From assembly GCA_949130495.1 (NCBI GenBank), contig OX422213.1:203167660-203231659 (forward strand): DNA of 64,000 nucleotides, read 5' to 3'. The stretch comes from Sambucus nigra (taxonomy: Eukaryota; Streptophyta; Magnoliopsida; Dipsacales; Adoxaceae). The notes beneath the pieces are model-generated. The model was given only the letters and a program-made list of their open reading frames with translations, had not been told where the DNA came from and did not search any database. Shown here one piece after another: positions 46,448 to 58,306 of this stretch. The position numbers were made by a program, and so were the translations under genes. Each line of letters begins with the position of its first letter. Position 1 is the stretch's first letter.

Positions 46448-48505
46448 TCATCTGTGCTGACGCATATTCAGCTCTCGCTGAGTGAGCAGGTACTGCAGTG
46501 ACTTATGGTCTGTGAACAAATGAAATTTCTTGCCCAACAGATAGTGCCTCCAAATTCTCAATGCAAAGACGACCGCAGCTAACTCCAGGTCGTGGGTGGG
46601 GTAATTCTTCTCATGTGGCTTAAGCTTGCGGGAAGCAAAAGCTATAGCCTTCTCCTCCTGCTGAAGTACTCCCCCAAGTCCTCGTAAGGACGCATCTGTG
46701 TAAACCAGGTACTCTACACCCGGCTTCGGTAAAGCAAGGACTGGTGCCGAAGTAAGCTTGTCCTTCAGCTCGTCGAAAGCCAACTGACAAGCGTCATCCC
46801 AGATATATGGTACTCCCTTGCGAGTCAGATTCGTCAATGGACCCGCTATTTTGGAAAATCCCCGAATGAACCTCCTGTAGTATCCGGCTAACCCTAAGAA
46901 ACTACGCACTTCCGTCGGTGTCGTGGGCTGCCCCCACTCCCTCACCGCTGACACTTTGCTCGGGTCAACTGCTATCCCTTGCTCAAAAACAACATGGCCC
47001 AAGAATTGTACCTCTCGCAACCAGAATCCACACTTCTCGTACTTAGCATACAACCGATGCTCTCGTAGAGTCTGAAGAACCTGCCTCAAGTGTTCGGCAT
47101 GCTCCTCCTCGGAGTGTGAATATATCAGAATATCATCTATGAAGATGATGACGAACTGATCCAAGAACTCTCTGAATACTCGGTTCATCAAGTCCATGAA
47201 AACGTCTGGGGCATTTGTGAGTCCGAACGGCATCACCCTGAACTCATAGGACCCATATCTTGATAAGAAGGCAGCCTTTGAAACATCCTGCTCTCTAATC
47301 CGTAACTGATGGCACCCCGACCTCAGATCTATCTTCGAAAAGAAAGTTGCTCCCCTCAACTGGTCGAATAGATCATCGATTTGTGGTAACGGATACTTAT
47401 TCCGTATCGTGACCTTATTCAACTCCCGGTAGTCCACGCACAATCTCAGTGAACCATCTCTCTTCTTTACAAATAAGACTGGAGCGCCCCAAGGTGAGGT
47501 ACTCCTACGAATGAAGCCCTGACCTAATAGCTGCTCAATCTGATCTCGTAGCTCTCGCATCTCTGCCGGAGCCATACGGTACGGTGCGCGCGCTATAGGT
47601 CTCGTATCCGGCACTAAATCTATAACAAAGTCTATCTTACGACTGGGCGGTAGGCCTGGTATCTCCTGAAACACATCGGAATACTCCCTAACAACTGGGA
47701 TCGAATCCAAAGGAATCACAACCTCCTTTGAGGTATCCTCCTCAATGTAATATAAATGAGCGGTCGAACCTCCCTCTGGGCGAGGCATCGCCACTACAAA
47801 CATCTCTTGCCCCGGAATGGAAAAAACAATGCTCCCACCGAAGCAATCAATCATGGCTCTATAAGATGCGAGCCAATCCATACCAATAATCACGTTATGC
47901 TCGTGCATCTCTAAGACTAGCATGTCTGCAGGCAATACCAAGCTACCAATCTCTACCCCTACTCCCCGGCATATAAAGAATATAAGTGACTCACTCCCCA
48001 GTGGTGAGTCTACACACGTCACGGTGCTCTCTGCTGTGGCTAATAACCCTAAGGACTTAGCAAAATGCGTAGCTATAAAACAATGCGTTGCCCCCGTATC
48101 AAATAAAACTTTACCCATTGTACCATGGATAGGAAACATACCCTCAATCGCGGGTGGTGCCTGTGGAGATGCTGCCTGGTGGACGTTATAGACACGTCCA
48201 TACTGTAATTGCCCCTGCTGTACTGGAGCTGCTGGAATGGCTGGTAGGGCTGGCACCTGGGCTGGAGCTGGAAGGGCAGGTGGAAAGAGTGGCCTCTGCG
48301 GCTCATTACGGGCTCCCTGCTGCTGTGGGGCCCTATCGCCCTCTGGGCAATCCTGACGCTTATGGCCGTGCTTGCCGCACACAAAACACCGGTCTCTGAA
48401 ATTACCTCCCCTCTGTCCCTGCTGACCACGGCCCTGCTGGCCGTTACCTCCACGCCATTGGCCCTGATGTGCACGCTGTTGGCCTTGCTGGCCCTGCTGC
48501 TGACC
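46448..48505 (-). CDS. Young Ty3: zinc knuckle, protease, reverse transcriptase, RNase H
   Basis: It begins after the in-frame TAG with a Gln/Gly-rich tail and an intact knuckle '[14 protein letters not shown]'. Protease: '[16 protein letters not shown]' with D-T-G intact and '[15 protein letters not shown]'. RT: '[20 protein letters not shown]', '[16 protein letters not shown]' (first Asp) and '[13 protein letters not shown]' (catalytic DD). RNase H: '[13 protein letters not shown]', '[20 protein letters not shown]' and '[12 protein letters not shown]'. All catalytic residues are present. It ends at a TGA at 46,448-46,450. The reading frame is the same as the segments on either side, so the unit is a single gag-pol polyprotein with two nonsense codons. 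Confidence 0.95.
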   Translation of the reverse strand, partial: GQQQGQQGQQRAHQGQWRGGNGQQGRGQQGQRGGNFRDRCFVCGKHGHKRQDCPEGDRAPQQQGARNEPQRPLFPPALPAPAQVPALPAIPAAPVQQGQLQYGRVYNVHQAASPQAPPAIEGMFPIHGTMGKVLFDTGATHCFIATHFAKSLGLLATAESTVTCVDSPLGSESLIFFICRGVGVEIGSLVLPADMLVLEMHEHNVIIGMDWLASYRAMIDCFGGSIVFSIPGQEMFVVAMPRPEGGSTAHLYYIEEDTSKEVVIPLDSIPVVREYSDVFQEIPGLPPSRKIDFVIDLVPDTRPIARAPYRMAPAEMRELRDQIEQLLGQGFIRRSTSPWGAPVLFVKKRDGSLRLCVDYRELNKVTIRNKYPLPQIDDLFDQLRGATFFSKIDLRSGCHQLRIREQDVSKAAFLSRYGSYEFRVMPFGLTNAPDVFMDLMNRVFREFLDQFVIIFIDDILIYSHSEEEHAEHLRQVLQTLREHRLYAKYEKCGFWLREVQFLGHVVFEQGIAVDPSKVSAVREWGQPTTPTEVRSFLGLAGYYRRFIRGFSKIAGPLTNLTRKGVPYIWDDACQLAFDELKDKLTSAPVLALPKPGVEYLVYTDASLRGLGGVLQQEEKAIAFASRKLKPHEKNYPTHDLELAAVVFALRIWRHYLLGKKFHLFTDHKSLQYLLTQRELNMRQHR

Positions 48506-49453
48506 CTACGCTCGGTGTTGGCCCTGCTGATTAGGCTGACCCTGATGGCCCTGCCTGAATCCTCCGAACCCCTGCCTAGAATCACCTGAACGGAATCGCT
48601 TAGCAGGGTCCCCCTGATGGGAACTCTGCTCGTGCTGACGAGTCTGTCCATGAGTTGGTGCCCCACCGGCACTATTACCCCCGGTCCTGCCCTGCTGGCT
48701 GGACTCTCCTGCTCTCTTGCTTCCTTGAAGGTGGAAGCGGTGATCCTGGCAATGTAGTAACGCTGCATTGAGTACGTTAATGAAAGTACTCAGGGATAGA
48801 TTCCCAATAAGGTGCTGACGGATCCTCCAAGCTAACCCGTCGACGAACAGCAAAATCTTCTTGCCCTCAGTGGGTGCCTCATCTGGCACAATAGTGAGAA
48901 GTCTCGTGAACTCCTCCTCATACTCGGCTATAGTAAGGTTCTCCTGCTTCAGATTTAGTAATCTCTGCCTCATCTCAGTCTGCACTGCGGGTGGAAAGTA
49001 TTTGCGATCAAACCGCTCCCAGAACATCTGAATAGGGATCGTGTCCCACTCCTCCAAAGTAGTAGTGGACTCCCACCACTGTAATGCGGCTCCCACCAGC
49101 TTAAAAGAAGCCAATAACTGCTTTTGTACCTCGGTACACTCATACATGCGAAGATGCCGCTGGATGTCTTTCTTCCATTGGCTGACAGTAACAATATCGG
49201 AGCTACCAGAAAACTCAGGGGGATGTGCTTTCTGAAAAGCATCCCGAACCCTCTCCCATGCAGATGGGAGCTGTGCTGGTACTGGCGCCACTGCCTGAAC
49301 CTGGGGTGGAGCCTGTTGAGTCATTGCTATTGCGGCATTCACCGCCTGAGCAACTACGGCGGCTACTTCATTAGCATTCATTGTGCCTGGTGCCGGAGCT
49401 GCTGGTTGCTCGGCCTGGGCACGTCTATCTTTCAGAGCACGTCTCGGAGGCAT
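48506..49453 (-). CDS. Young Ty3: gag
   Basis: The start chosen is the ATG at 49,453 (MPPRRALKDRRAQAEQ). An in-frame ATG five codons earlier is less likely, since MPPRR is the usual start in this clade. Ala/Pro-rich N-terminus; then 'FQKAHPPEFSGSSDIVTVSQ', 'LVGAALQWWES', 'FWERFDRKYFPPAVQTEMRQ' and 'FLNLKQENLTIAEYEEEFTR'-type core (here LLNLKQ). The Gly/Gln/Arg-rich C-terminus runs to a TAG at 48,506-48,508, 41 codons before the next Met. The knuckle is in the next segment, so this stop separates the particle core from its RNA-binding end. Confidence 0.93.
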   Translation of the reverse strand: MPPRRALKDRRAQAEQPAAPAPGTMNANEVAAVVAQAVNAAIAMTQQAPPQVQAVAPVPAQLPSAWERVRDAFQKAHPPEFSGSSDIVTVSQWKKDIQRHLRMYECTEVQKQLLASFKLVGAALQWWESTTTLEEWDTIPIQMFWERFDRKYFPPAVQTEMRQRLLNLKQENLTIAEYEEEFTRLLTIVPDEAPTEGKKILLFVDGLAWRIRQHLIGNLSLSTFINVLNAALLHCQDHRFHLQGSKRAGESSQQGRTGGNSAGGAPTHGQTRQHEQSSHQGDPAKRFRSGDSRQGFGGFRQGHQGQPNQQGQHRA

Positions 49454-49625
49454 CTGAAACGTGAACAAAATTCATCAGTCTACAGTTATCATCGAATCTC
49501 AATTAACTGAAGACTTAAACGTAAAAGCAGGAATACAACAAATCCTAAAAATAGGGCTCTATAGCAAAAACGTTAAGCTGAAAGCGAAATAAGCCGTATA
49601 GATCCTATGGACACTAGAACCTGAT

Positions 49626-49637
49626 GCTCTGATACCA
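49626..49637 (-). other. Primer binding site, initiator tRNA-Met
   Basis: The minus strand reads TGGTATCAGAGC two bases after the LTR end, an exact match to the complement of the initiator-Met 3' end. Confidence 0.97.
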
Positions 49638-49639
49638 CC

Positions 49640-52609
49640 TGTGACACCCCGCCTAATTAAATACCGGGCGATCACTCCTTTATTAAATTAAATCAAGGTA
49701 AACAGTTGGTTCATTCTCAGCATCACTGTCGATAAAAATAATTTTTTTTTCCAATTTAACACCCTAAATAATTAAGCTAAGTGTTAAAACCATTTTTCAT
49801 ACAAACTTCCAAATTTTAATTAAAGAAAAGATTTATTAATTCAAACAACATTTCTACAATATAAAATCACACCACGATGAACTAAAATAAAACCATACAT
49901 TCACCAATCGAATGTCAACAATATAAAACTAAAAGTCATAAACCATCCTGAATAAATCCCATACACAATCCTGGAATAACTGAAATATAAATGAAAATCC
50001 CAACAATAAATGAAATGATGAAAAGGGCGACACGTGCCCGATAATAAGAGTGATAGGAGTGGAGTCAATAACAGAAGTCGTCTACTCAAGTAACCTGCAA
50101 CTCCCACCTAAGCTGCAGCTCATTCTTCTCAAAGGATCCTAAGCAAGACGCCCCTGTGGCTGGGCACCTGAAAATATACATATATATACACAAGAGAGAG
50201 AGAGAAGGAAACGGGTCAGGGCCCGAAAGTGTGTTTGATTTTAAAAATACGTTAAGCAAGTATTTAAAATGATACAGGCCAATGCAGCATCATATTAGTT
50301 CGTCTCTCTCTTGAGAAATACTCACCTCTCTTCTAAAGTGCACTCCTATCGCACTAACCTACCCAACGATTCGTTTATCTTAGCTTACGCATATATTTTC
50401 AAAACCGAACGATGTCAATGTTTTAAAAAAGTTACTTTAAATATGTAGTACTCTTCTCGTTTTAGCTTCCTTAAATTATAAGGTTTCCCCGTATCTTCTC
50501 ATTCTTTCACAAAACAAGTATTTAATAATTTAGTCAACAACCATGTTCTACTTATCAAATTATAGTAGGCAGTTTAAAGTTTATAACCTCATATATATAT
50601 TGACTACTCGTATAATATATATATATAACATCACCCCAACTAAACTATGGTGCGGGCATACTCTGCTATCCAATCCCCGTATCGCTCACACAAAGGGAAA
50701 TACAAGTTCGGAATCACTCTCGAACTGTATTAACATATACAAAACAACGTTGAGGCGAAGCATAGATTCCAAGTCCAAGAGGTCAGTACATACCCACACG
50801 TCTCTTAGGACCATCCGACTATCAATCTGATAGCCCGTACCTAGGATCTCTATCTTCTAGGGTACAAATCAATATCCCCCATAAAGCAACACAGGATAAG
50901 ATTGTCCCAACGCGGTAACCTCAGGGATAACAAGTAGCGCGGGTATGTTTTTCACATGTATATAATATATGTACACACAATTATATAAATATACCCATTT
51001 CATCATATTAATATGGGTTTCTCTCGTAACCCATAGTCACAACATTTATCTTTAATTTCCCATTATCATGATTACGTATAAGGTTTCGTCTCTAACCTTA
51101 ACTCGAAGAGTTTTCTCACTCATTACCTAATACTCATGGGTCATATCCTTACCAATATAAAATTCAATAAGTGACTTTATTTAATTCCAACGTAACTCTC
51201 TTACGCACCTCACCCTTAAGTTTCATAAATTCAACCTAAAGTAAATATCCCATAATTACCCTTCTCGTTGAAGATTAAAGGTTCTAACATTGATTTCTAT
51301 ACCCTACTGGTTCTCAATATCTCCCAAATCCTTTTATTTATAATGCCCAAGAAATATACCACGGTAAATTAATTCAACTAATTAAACAAGGGGAAAAAGA
51401 GTTTCCCAGGAGGGGTCGATCGATCGACGTCTGGGGCTCGATCGATCGAACCTTCGATCGATCGACGCTCTAGGTTCGATCGATCGATCGAACAGGTATT
51501 TCGATTTCTGCAGAAGTGCAGTTTCGGGTTTGACTAATATTCTTCATTCAAATCCATAATTTCCAACACTAATCATCCCAAAATTTATACTACAATCATG
51601 GTAATATATTTTCAGATGTTTCTAACGTTAAGCATGCATATAACCATCATTAAACATGATTAAACAACCTAAAATCTCCTCTAATCATCAAGAACCCTGA
51701 GTTTTCTTAACTTGTTCTAATAAGTTTTCTCCAGAATTTCCTTCTAACATAACATCACAAATTCGTGGGTTAATAATCTACTTCACATATTAATTTCCAG
51801 AATAAGGTTATGATGATTTCTACATGCAAATCCCTACCAAAATTGGGGTTTTCTTCCTTTAATTATACTCCTAATCATTCCTACACTAATATGATTATTG
51901 AACCAACGAAAATACGCAAGTTAAACACTTGCCTGGGATTTCAGAGGTCTGGTTTCCTGCTGATATTGGTGTGGTTGCGTTCTCCTCCTCGCGATCTACG
52001 CATTGGTGGTGACGGCGGTGCAATCGGTGGTGTTTTGGGCCTTGAATCACCTTGAGAGCTCTCTCCTCTCTTCTCCAATGGCCGTTCTAGGGTTCTGAAT
52101 GTTCTAACCCTAAAAGGCTGACTTAAATGGCTGCTAAGGATGGCTAAAATTCGTGGGTTTAATTACCCTATTTTGTAAAATGACCAAAATGCCCTCCCGG
52201 GTCACTAATTAAGCCTAAAAACATCCCGAGACCCAAACTAAACCCCCGGGTACACTTTTCTGACTATCTCGACCTTTCCGGACGCGTTGACGCACTCAAA
52301 ACGACCATATGGACATCTTATAAAATATTCACTTTTTAATTAACATAATTAGTCCCGACGTGGCACGGGCACGTCCCGACTTAAATTTCCGAAATAGTCA
52401 TTTAATTCACTTTATGACATTCAATATAACCAATATAATATATTACTATGCTCATTAGTAATATTCAACAAGTTTCCCATAATTACTAACTCTAGTCACG
52501 TTAATAATTATAACATAATTAATTTCCGGATTTTTTTATTAAATAAATCATCACATTAAATTTAATAAATCCCCAAATTAAATATAGCATAAAAATACGG
52601 GGTATTACA
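49640..52609 (-). repeat. 5' LTR of the young Ty3 element
   Basis: 2,970 bp, TGTAATACCCCGT to CGGGGTGTCACA on the minus strand. It is the copy that would drive transcription. Confidence 0.97.
51335..51493 (-). promoter_or_regulatory. Probable promoter: TCGATCGA palindrome cluster and TATA box
   Basis: Cluster at 51,415-51,493 (four TCGATCGA-containing blocks within 79 bp), TATAAATA (minus) at 51,335-51,342. The cluster is unchanged between the two LTRs, while flanking bases differ, for example the 'ttgccagg' / 'ttcccagg' site next to it. Transcription would run leftwards from roughly 51,300. Confidence 0.55.
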
Positions 52610-52614
52610 AGGTA
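52610..52614. other. Target site duplication, right copy (AGGTA)
   Basis: Exact repeat of 41,798-41,802. Confidence 0.9.
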
Positions 52615-53990
52615 CTGAATGGATAAGTCATTGGATGCATTTGGAGCTAGTATAAAAATGAATTTTCTCCACGCTAATAAGTTGATTAGACTTATCTTCA
52701 CAAGACAAGAGAAAGTTCATTAAGTTCTTAAGTCTTCTTATGGACCCATTTGTGCAATTATAAGGTCATCAACAAAGCTGAGATGACATATAATTTCACA
52801 GCCTCTAGAGTGGGAAAATGGTTTTATAAAATCTTGTGAAGGTAGGCTATTAAAGACTCTACTAAGATATTCAGTAACAAAGATAAAAAGACTAGAGAGA
52901 AAGGGTCTCATTGTCTAAGGCCTCTTTGGGGATGAAAATAACCATGAGAATTACCATTCACTATCAATGAGAACCAAGTGTAAGACATATATCTCCAAAT
53001 TATGTCTATGAACACCTCCCTAAAACTAAAATCTTTTAGATTTTGCATTGGAAACATCCAAGACATTCTGTCATAAGCTTTGTGCATATCAAAATTTCAA
53101 ATGACATTCCCCCCTTCACATTTTTTATACAATAGTTACAACATCTCTTGGCCAAGTAATATGTTATGTAAAATGCTTATACCTTCTGGTTAGGAGAAAT
53201 GACAGAAGGAAGGATGGACGCTAATCTAGTGTTGAGAATTTTAGAAATGACTTTATAGTAGAAGTTGGATTGACTAATTAGCCTATCGTCTTTTCAAATT
53301 TTAGGATTATTGGATTTGGAAATAAGGCAGATTAAGGTAAAATTCCATGATTTTGGAATTTCTCCTCCAATAAAGAAGGAAAGTATGGCTTGGATGAAAT
53401 CAGTTTTGATAATTTTCCAATGAGATAAAAAGAAATATACATTGAAGCCATTATTGCTTGCAAAGATATTAGCGCTTAAGTCTTTCACAACAGACCATAT
53501 CTCTTCTTCATTAGGAGTTTTGACCAATTATTGTTCATGTTTGAACTTACTTAATTTGGAATAAATTTAGTAAAGTTGTTGGTGAAATAAGGACCTACAG
53601 AAAATAATTCCTAAAATAAAGAGACAAAATAGCTAGAAATATGCTCTTCCGATTCAAGAATTCTTCCATCCTCATGCTTGACTGAGTGGATGCATTTTCA
53701 TCTTCTTTTTTGATTCACTAGAGAGTGCAAGAATTTGGTGTTTCTATCATGATCTATTATCCACTGACATTTAGTTTCTTGAAAACTAAAATTTTCCTCA
53801 TTGCTATGGCCAAATTGATCTCAACTTGAATTTTAGACATGTCACTCCTATTAGCAGTGCTTGGGTTATCTTCATATCTCCTTCCTGCAATCAAGAAATT
53901 GTTTTTTAAATTTTGAATTTGTTGAAAGAGGTCTTAAAATTTTGATTTTCTCAATCCCCTTAGCTCAAATCTCAATCTCTTTAGTTAAAA
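52610..53990 (-). pseudogene. LINE reverse transcriptase, N-terminal and palm part
   Basis: 53,294-53,527: 'EEIWSVVKDLSANIFASNNG' and 'SFFIGGEIPKSWNFTLICLI', then 'SKSNNPKI', the fingers of L1 RT. Near 52,900-52,980: 'FSLIVNGNSHGYFHPQRGLR' followed by Q, a TGA, then D-P, where the family has RGLRQGDPLSP. 52,762-52,785: 'HLSFVDDLII', the catalytic F-A/V-D-D motif. Stops follow shortly after. The RT continues at 41,802 across the Ty3 insertion. Confidence 0.85.
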
Positions 53991-54049
53991 AGAAAACTTA
54001 TCCATAGGTCTACCAGTAGAAGGCTGAGTCATAGAATTTTCCATTGTGT

Positions 54050-54780
54050 CCTAATAAGATACATTAGAGGTCCAGAAATTGAGGAATTTGAATGGCGTTT
54101 TAATTAAATCTGAAGGGTGAGGGATGGTGATTAAAAGAGGAGAATGGTCATAGAAATTCCTATTAAGGTGTTGAAGCTTTGATTTAGGAAATGAATTAAT
54201 CCAAGGTTGATTTAAAAGACATATATCCAGTCTTTCAAAGATCATAGAACCATTTTGTGATTTAAACCATGTAAATTTTGAACCAGTGTACCCTAAGTCC
54301 TGAAAGGAATAGTTTCAAATACAATTGAGGAATTAGTGGCAGCTCCTAAATAAATGTTATTGCCTCCCACTCTTTCTTGTAATGGTGTGACTATATTGAA
54401 GTCTCCCCCAAATAAAATATGCACGTTTACATTATCAAGGCTAGTCTACTCCATAAATTACCATAACTGAATTATTTCCATCCTAGAACATTAGGCATAC
54501 ACAACTCCAATACCAACCTTAGTTGGAATTAAAGGAGGCTCTAAAGATAGGAATACATATTGGCCTCCATCTAAGAATGAATTGCACTTGATCCCCTATC
54601 TCCAAAACCACCATATTTTGTTGGAACTACTTGTTAGGCAAGTTTTAAAATCAAGAAAATTCCTTAAAAATTTTATTCAATCACCATCTATCATTTGTTA
54701 TAGAACGCTAAGAAAGATATTTTATTCTTATTACACAACTTATTTAATCTTCTCCTAAATAAATTATTTCTAATAACTCC
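54050..54780 (-). pseudogene. LINE endonuclease (APE-type)
   Basis: 'GGDFNIVTPLQERVGG' is the G-D-F-N motif of L1 endonucleases. A stop and frameshift follow, then 'DLGYTGSKFTWFKSQNGSMI' and 'ERLDICLLNQPWINSFPKSK', ending with 'NRNFYDHSPLLI' (the S/D-H-x-P-L catalytic His). The enzyme nicks target DNA to prime reverse transcription. Confidence 0.85.
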
Positions 54781-54803
54781 AATATTCCAAATTACGAGAC
54801 TAA

Positions 54804-56284
54804 TCACTGGTTAATGGGATAATTTGATACAGAGGTAAGTCTTTTAGATCTTCTAGTAGTTGAAGATGTGGAAGCTTGATAATTGACCTTATTTTTTGAG
54901 CGAACATCTCCTGGCTTTGAACTTTCATATTGCAAGACATGCTTTTTGAGGAGAGCCTCTTTTTTCTTTTTGTAGAAATTGATTTTTTTATAAACCAAAG
55001 AAGAAAAAAGTTTGAATTCTTCTACGAGAGGAAAGGATTGGCTTATAGTATCCTTTGAATTTGAGACGGTTCCTTTATCCATTTTTTGGCTTCTGCCTTG
55101 CACCTTCTTCAATAGAACTGACATGTTATAATAATCCATTTCTTCAATTTCTTTAGGACTACTATTATCTTCTGCTACCCTCGCTTCAGTTCTACAATCT
55201 TCTTCTTCTTCTTCTTCTTCTTCTTCTTCTTCTTCTTTTTCTTCTTCTTCTATACTGAGATCTTATTTAATTTTATTCTATTCATTTTATTTCTTAGAGG
55301 TAGAGGGATCATCTCTAATTGACTAAAAACTGATCATTTTTGTTGTTGTTAAGGATTTCTCCCTCTTCTATCTCTACAAGTCCTATAGCTTTTTCTTGGT
55401 CTTTCACCTTTTCCATTTGTCGGTCTACTTTCTCCTATATCTTATAAACCATTTTACTATTTTTAGTTCCTATGTTAATAGGAACTATTGTTTTATTTTG
55501 GACAGGTACTTTCACTATAGGTAAAGTTTATTCTTCTTTATTAGGTATGGTTCCAATCTTGCAATCTTTAATTTATAGCCTAGCTTTCTACAACCTAAAC
55601 AATAATGAGGAGTTTCATCATATTCAATAGGTTACCAAAATCCATACTCTCTAAAACCAATCCATACCCTATTTGGATGAGGCTTTAAGAGATTCATTTT
55701 CACACATACATGAGCGACACTTGGTTTGAGCATCTCAAAGTTGGATTATCTAACTTTAGAGGAGAACTTACAGGTTGAGCAATTGAGAAAAGAGCTTATT
55801 TTTTAAACAAATGTACTGGAAGGCCAGGAAAGTTGATCCAAGAAGGTACTAATTGACTTTCTTGATCCACCTTAAATGATGGAGACCATTTGAACGTTTT
55901 CATGGGAATTTTACCTACATACTATAAATCCTTCATCCATAGCCTTATAAAATCTTTTTCACAATTTACTTTGATAAGGATATGTTTTTGATCAAGTAGT
56001 CCAATTTCATAGGTTGCTTTCAAGCCAGATGATTCTAAGTTTTATGAATGAAGTCCATATAAGGCTTTCCATGTGAGAATTTACCTACAATTACATGTTT
56101 GAAAGAGGAGGCCAAAATATTCATTTGATCATGGGAGAAGATAATAGCCGACTCACTTTTTTTATTTTTGTAGTGGTTGAATTTCGATTGCATGAGGAGT
56201 TTGTGATCCTTTCAACACATCTGAAAATGATTTGTGCCAGGGATTAGGAGGGTCTTGAGGCTTAGGGTTGGGTTGTGGCAGCCA
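54804..56284 (-). pseudogene. LINE ORF1 (DUF4283-like RNA-binding protein)
   Basis: Starts at an ATG at 56,284 (MAATTQP). The DUF4283 block shows 'VGKFSHGKPYMDFIHK', 'YEIGLLDQKHILIKVNCEKD', 'GKIPMKTFKWSPSFKVDQES' and 'VPSWINFPGLPVHLFKK'. Then 'MNLLKPHPNRVWIGFREYGF' and 'ETPHYCLGCRKLG' form the zinc-knuckle-like segment. A (GAA)n tract at 55,199-55,252 would encode poly-Glu. The last 111 residues (54,804-55,139) are Lys/Ser-rich. At least five in-frame stops and one shift occur. ORF1 proteins coat LINE RNA. Confidence 0.8.
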
Positions 56285-56613
56285 TGGTAGGGTTGGAGAG
56301 GGAGTAAGGAAAAATAATCTCTTTGTTTATTTTTTAGGGTGCGTGATAATGAATAGTCCGTGTGGATATTTTGTTAGCAGGATTTGGAATTTTTTTAGTA
56401 TTGTATGCATTAGGCTGATTGATAGTGTTTTTCGTATAAGAGACAAATGGATAGTGGCGAATGGTGGGTTTAATTTATGGTGCCGATATATATTAGAGGG
56501 TTTTGGTTTTTGGAAATTATGACGGGGATAGTAGTTGGCAACAAGGGTTAAAAGGGGAATGTTAAAGGTTTAAAATGAAAAGGGCACAACCTTTAATTAC
56601 CAATAATAGCCGC

Positions 56614-58306
56614 AAAAGCAAAGATCATTCTCTCTCATTCCTCATCATTTCCTCATCAAACAAACATTCCCTCCTTCATTTCTTTTATCGAAAATCACCC
56701 ACTTTTCCCAATAATTTCACTCTCTAGTCTCAGCCACCCACCCAAACTTAATATAAATTAGGAAATCAATCCTAATTTTTATTCTTCAATTAAATATTTA
56801 TAAAGGGGGTTTCAAATATTTTACAAAAAGAGATTCAGGAGGCTTTCTATGACTATTTTCAAAGGGGATTATCAAGGGTTTTCTTTTCTAACATGGAATT
56901 TAATTTTGGAACATGCTTTGAGGCAAGTTGCTTTCTACTCCTCTCATTTTGTATGTGTATTTGCTAAAATTCACCTAAACCTAATTGTAGTGTTAAAAAT
57001 TAATTAGAAACCCTCAGGAAATTATTTTTTCCTAACTTATTATAAATAGGTGAATTATAATATTCTCACAAGTTTTAAATTATTTGTTAATAAATATGAA
57101 AATTGAATATTGGCCCAAAGTATGAAAATGCTATTTTAAGGTTTGTGACCCGATTTGTGGAAATTGATGATTTGGAATTAGAATATGGATATAATGGACT
57201 TAAGTTTAGGATTTATAAATTTTGAGATTTATAAATGCTTGAAAGGATTATACCATATGCTTTAATGGTAGTATTCTTGTTCGTTATATCCCAAATTGAT
57301 AAAACTTTAGCATGAGGACCATATTTATGATATGAGAATTTTATAGGACACATTTTCAATGAATTTTAACTCTTGAAATATAAATGAAAACCTTATATTT
57401 GAATACGCCCTTGAAAGTTTAATTACACGTCTCTTTTTATGTTGGAATATGATATGGACCCTTACTTGAGATATTATTGTTGATGTTAAATTTATGGTAT
57501 AAACGATTTAAGGAGTGAGGGATAATTTGTGTTGGTTATTAGTTTGGTGGTTGGATAGTGGTGTTGGACTAGTTGGGTTAATTATGAATCTTGGACGTGT
57601 AGACAATTAATTCCTACATTATTCTCTTATTATACACTCTTAATTAAATCTATCTTCACAACTATTTTATTTGAGAGGGCGTGTATCGATGGGGGGTCCT
57701 TATTTGGAATTAACTCTGGTGAGACATCCTACGCACAAAGTTTAGAGATGATTAGGAGTGATGACTCATAACTTTAATAAAATCAACGTACCTTTACTCT
57801 AATGTTTTATTTACGAGAAGGCGCTTATAGGATTGTCATCCCTTTAGCTCCTTATGAAGTGGTGTAAACATATTAATGGCTCTAAATGGTAATAACCCGA
57901 GGGTGGGGTAATTGGGTATTGTGATTTTAGCATGGAGTGATAAAAGTCATTTTTAACTGTGAATGTCATTGATAATTGAACGTTTGAAACGTGAATGAAT
58001 GGGTGAGTGTCAAGAAAGAACACCCATACGTTGATATATTTAATGTGCATGGTTTAGTACATTATGTATTCGTGTCACATGGTGTGTGGAGGTTCATCAC
58101 TGCGTAGAAGGGTGGCTACGAGTTTAATGGTGTTGCGAAACAGGCGACCGATGTATGTTTGATAGTTTGTTTGGTGTTACACATATTTTGATATGGCCAA
58201 GAGGAAGGGTGAATGTTGGTTATGTGTTAATTAAGTGATGAAAACAATTAATTAATGAAATTAATTGAGAAAATTTTAATACATTGTGAGGTTATGATTT
58301 GTGTGA
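56614..58306 (+). repeat. Continuation of the 3' LTR of the old Ty3 element
   Basis: 57,882-58,306 aligns with 34,056-34,480 of the 5' LTR, including 'attttagcatggagtgataaaag' split by few changes, and 'gaacaccc.ta.gttga.atatttaatgt'. 56,614-57,881 has no counterpart because the 5' LTR is truncated. The left edge is approximate. Confidence 0.75.

Larger units (their letters stand above)
41803..52609 (-). mobile_element. Young chromovirus (Tekay/Del-type Ty3), 10.8 kb, nearly intact
   Basis: Two LTRs of 2,967 and 2,970 bp flank one gag-pol reading frame. An exact initiator-Met primer site, a polypurine tract and a perfect 5-bp target duplication (AGGTA) are present. The LTRs differ by about 40 substitutions and a few small indels in a hand comparison (roughly 1.3%), so the insertion is recent. 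Domain order is gag-PR-RT-RH-IN-chromodomain. Only two stop codons interrupt the frame. It lies in the RT of a LINE, which it splits. Confidence 0.97.
40011..56613 (-). mobile_element. Plant L1-type LINE, interrupted by the young Ty3 element
   Basis: On the minus strand the 5' end is near 56,613 and the 3' end near 40,011, where 'ggatatttttttatgaaataaag' gives a short A-tail with an AATAAA-like signal just before it. ORF1 (DUF4283-like), endonuclease, RT and RNase H follow in L1 order. Positions 41,803-52,609 belong to the younger insertion, leaving about 5.8 kb of LINE. Several stops and frameshifts show it is dead. Its own target duplication could not be identified. Confidence 0.85.
34056..58306 (+). 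mobile_element. Old chromovirus-type Ty3 element, interrupted by nested insertions
   Basis: A truncated 5' LTR (34,056-35,036) is followed by a decayed primer site, gag, protease, RT, RNase H, integrase and a 3' LTR starting near 39,785. That 3' LTR is split: 39,785-40,010 continues at about 56,614-58,306, where 57,882-58,306 matches 34,056-34,480 of the 5' LTR. The gap is filled by the LINE, which itself holds the young Ty3 element. The order PR-RT-RH-IN defines Ty3. At 58,307 the LTR is interrupted again. Confidence 0.8.

Noticed and set aside
48073..48768. 231-residue minus-strand frame overlapping gag and the knuckle
   Set aside because: It is an alternative frame of the Gln/Gly-rich gag tail, which stays open because of biased codon composition. 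The true frame carries the knuckle.
49626..49637. tRNA gene at the initiator-Met matches (also 14,996-15,007)
   Set aside because: Only the complement of the tRNA 3' end is present, next to LTRs, as expected of primer sites.
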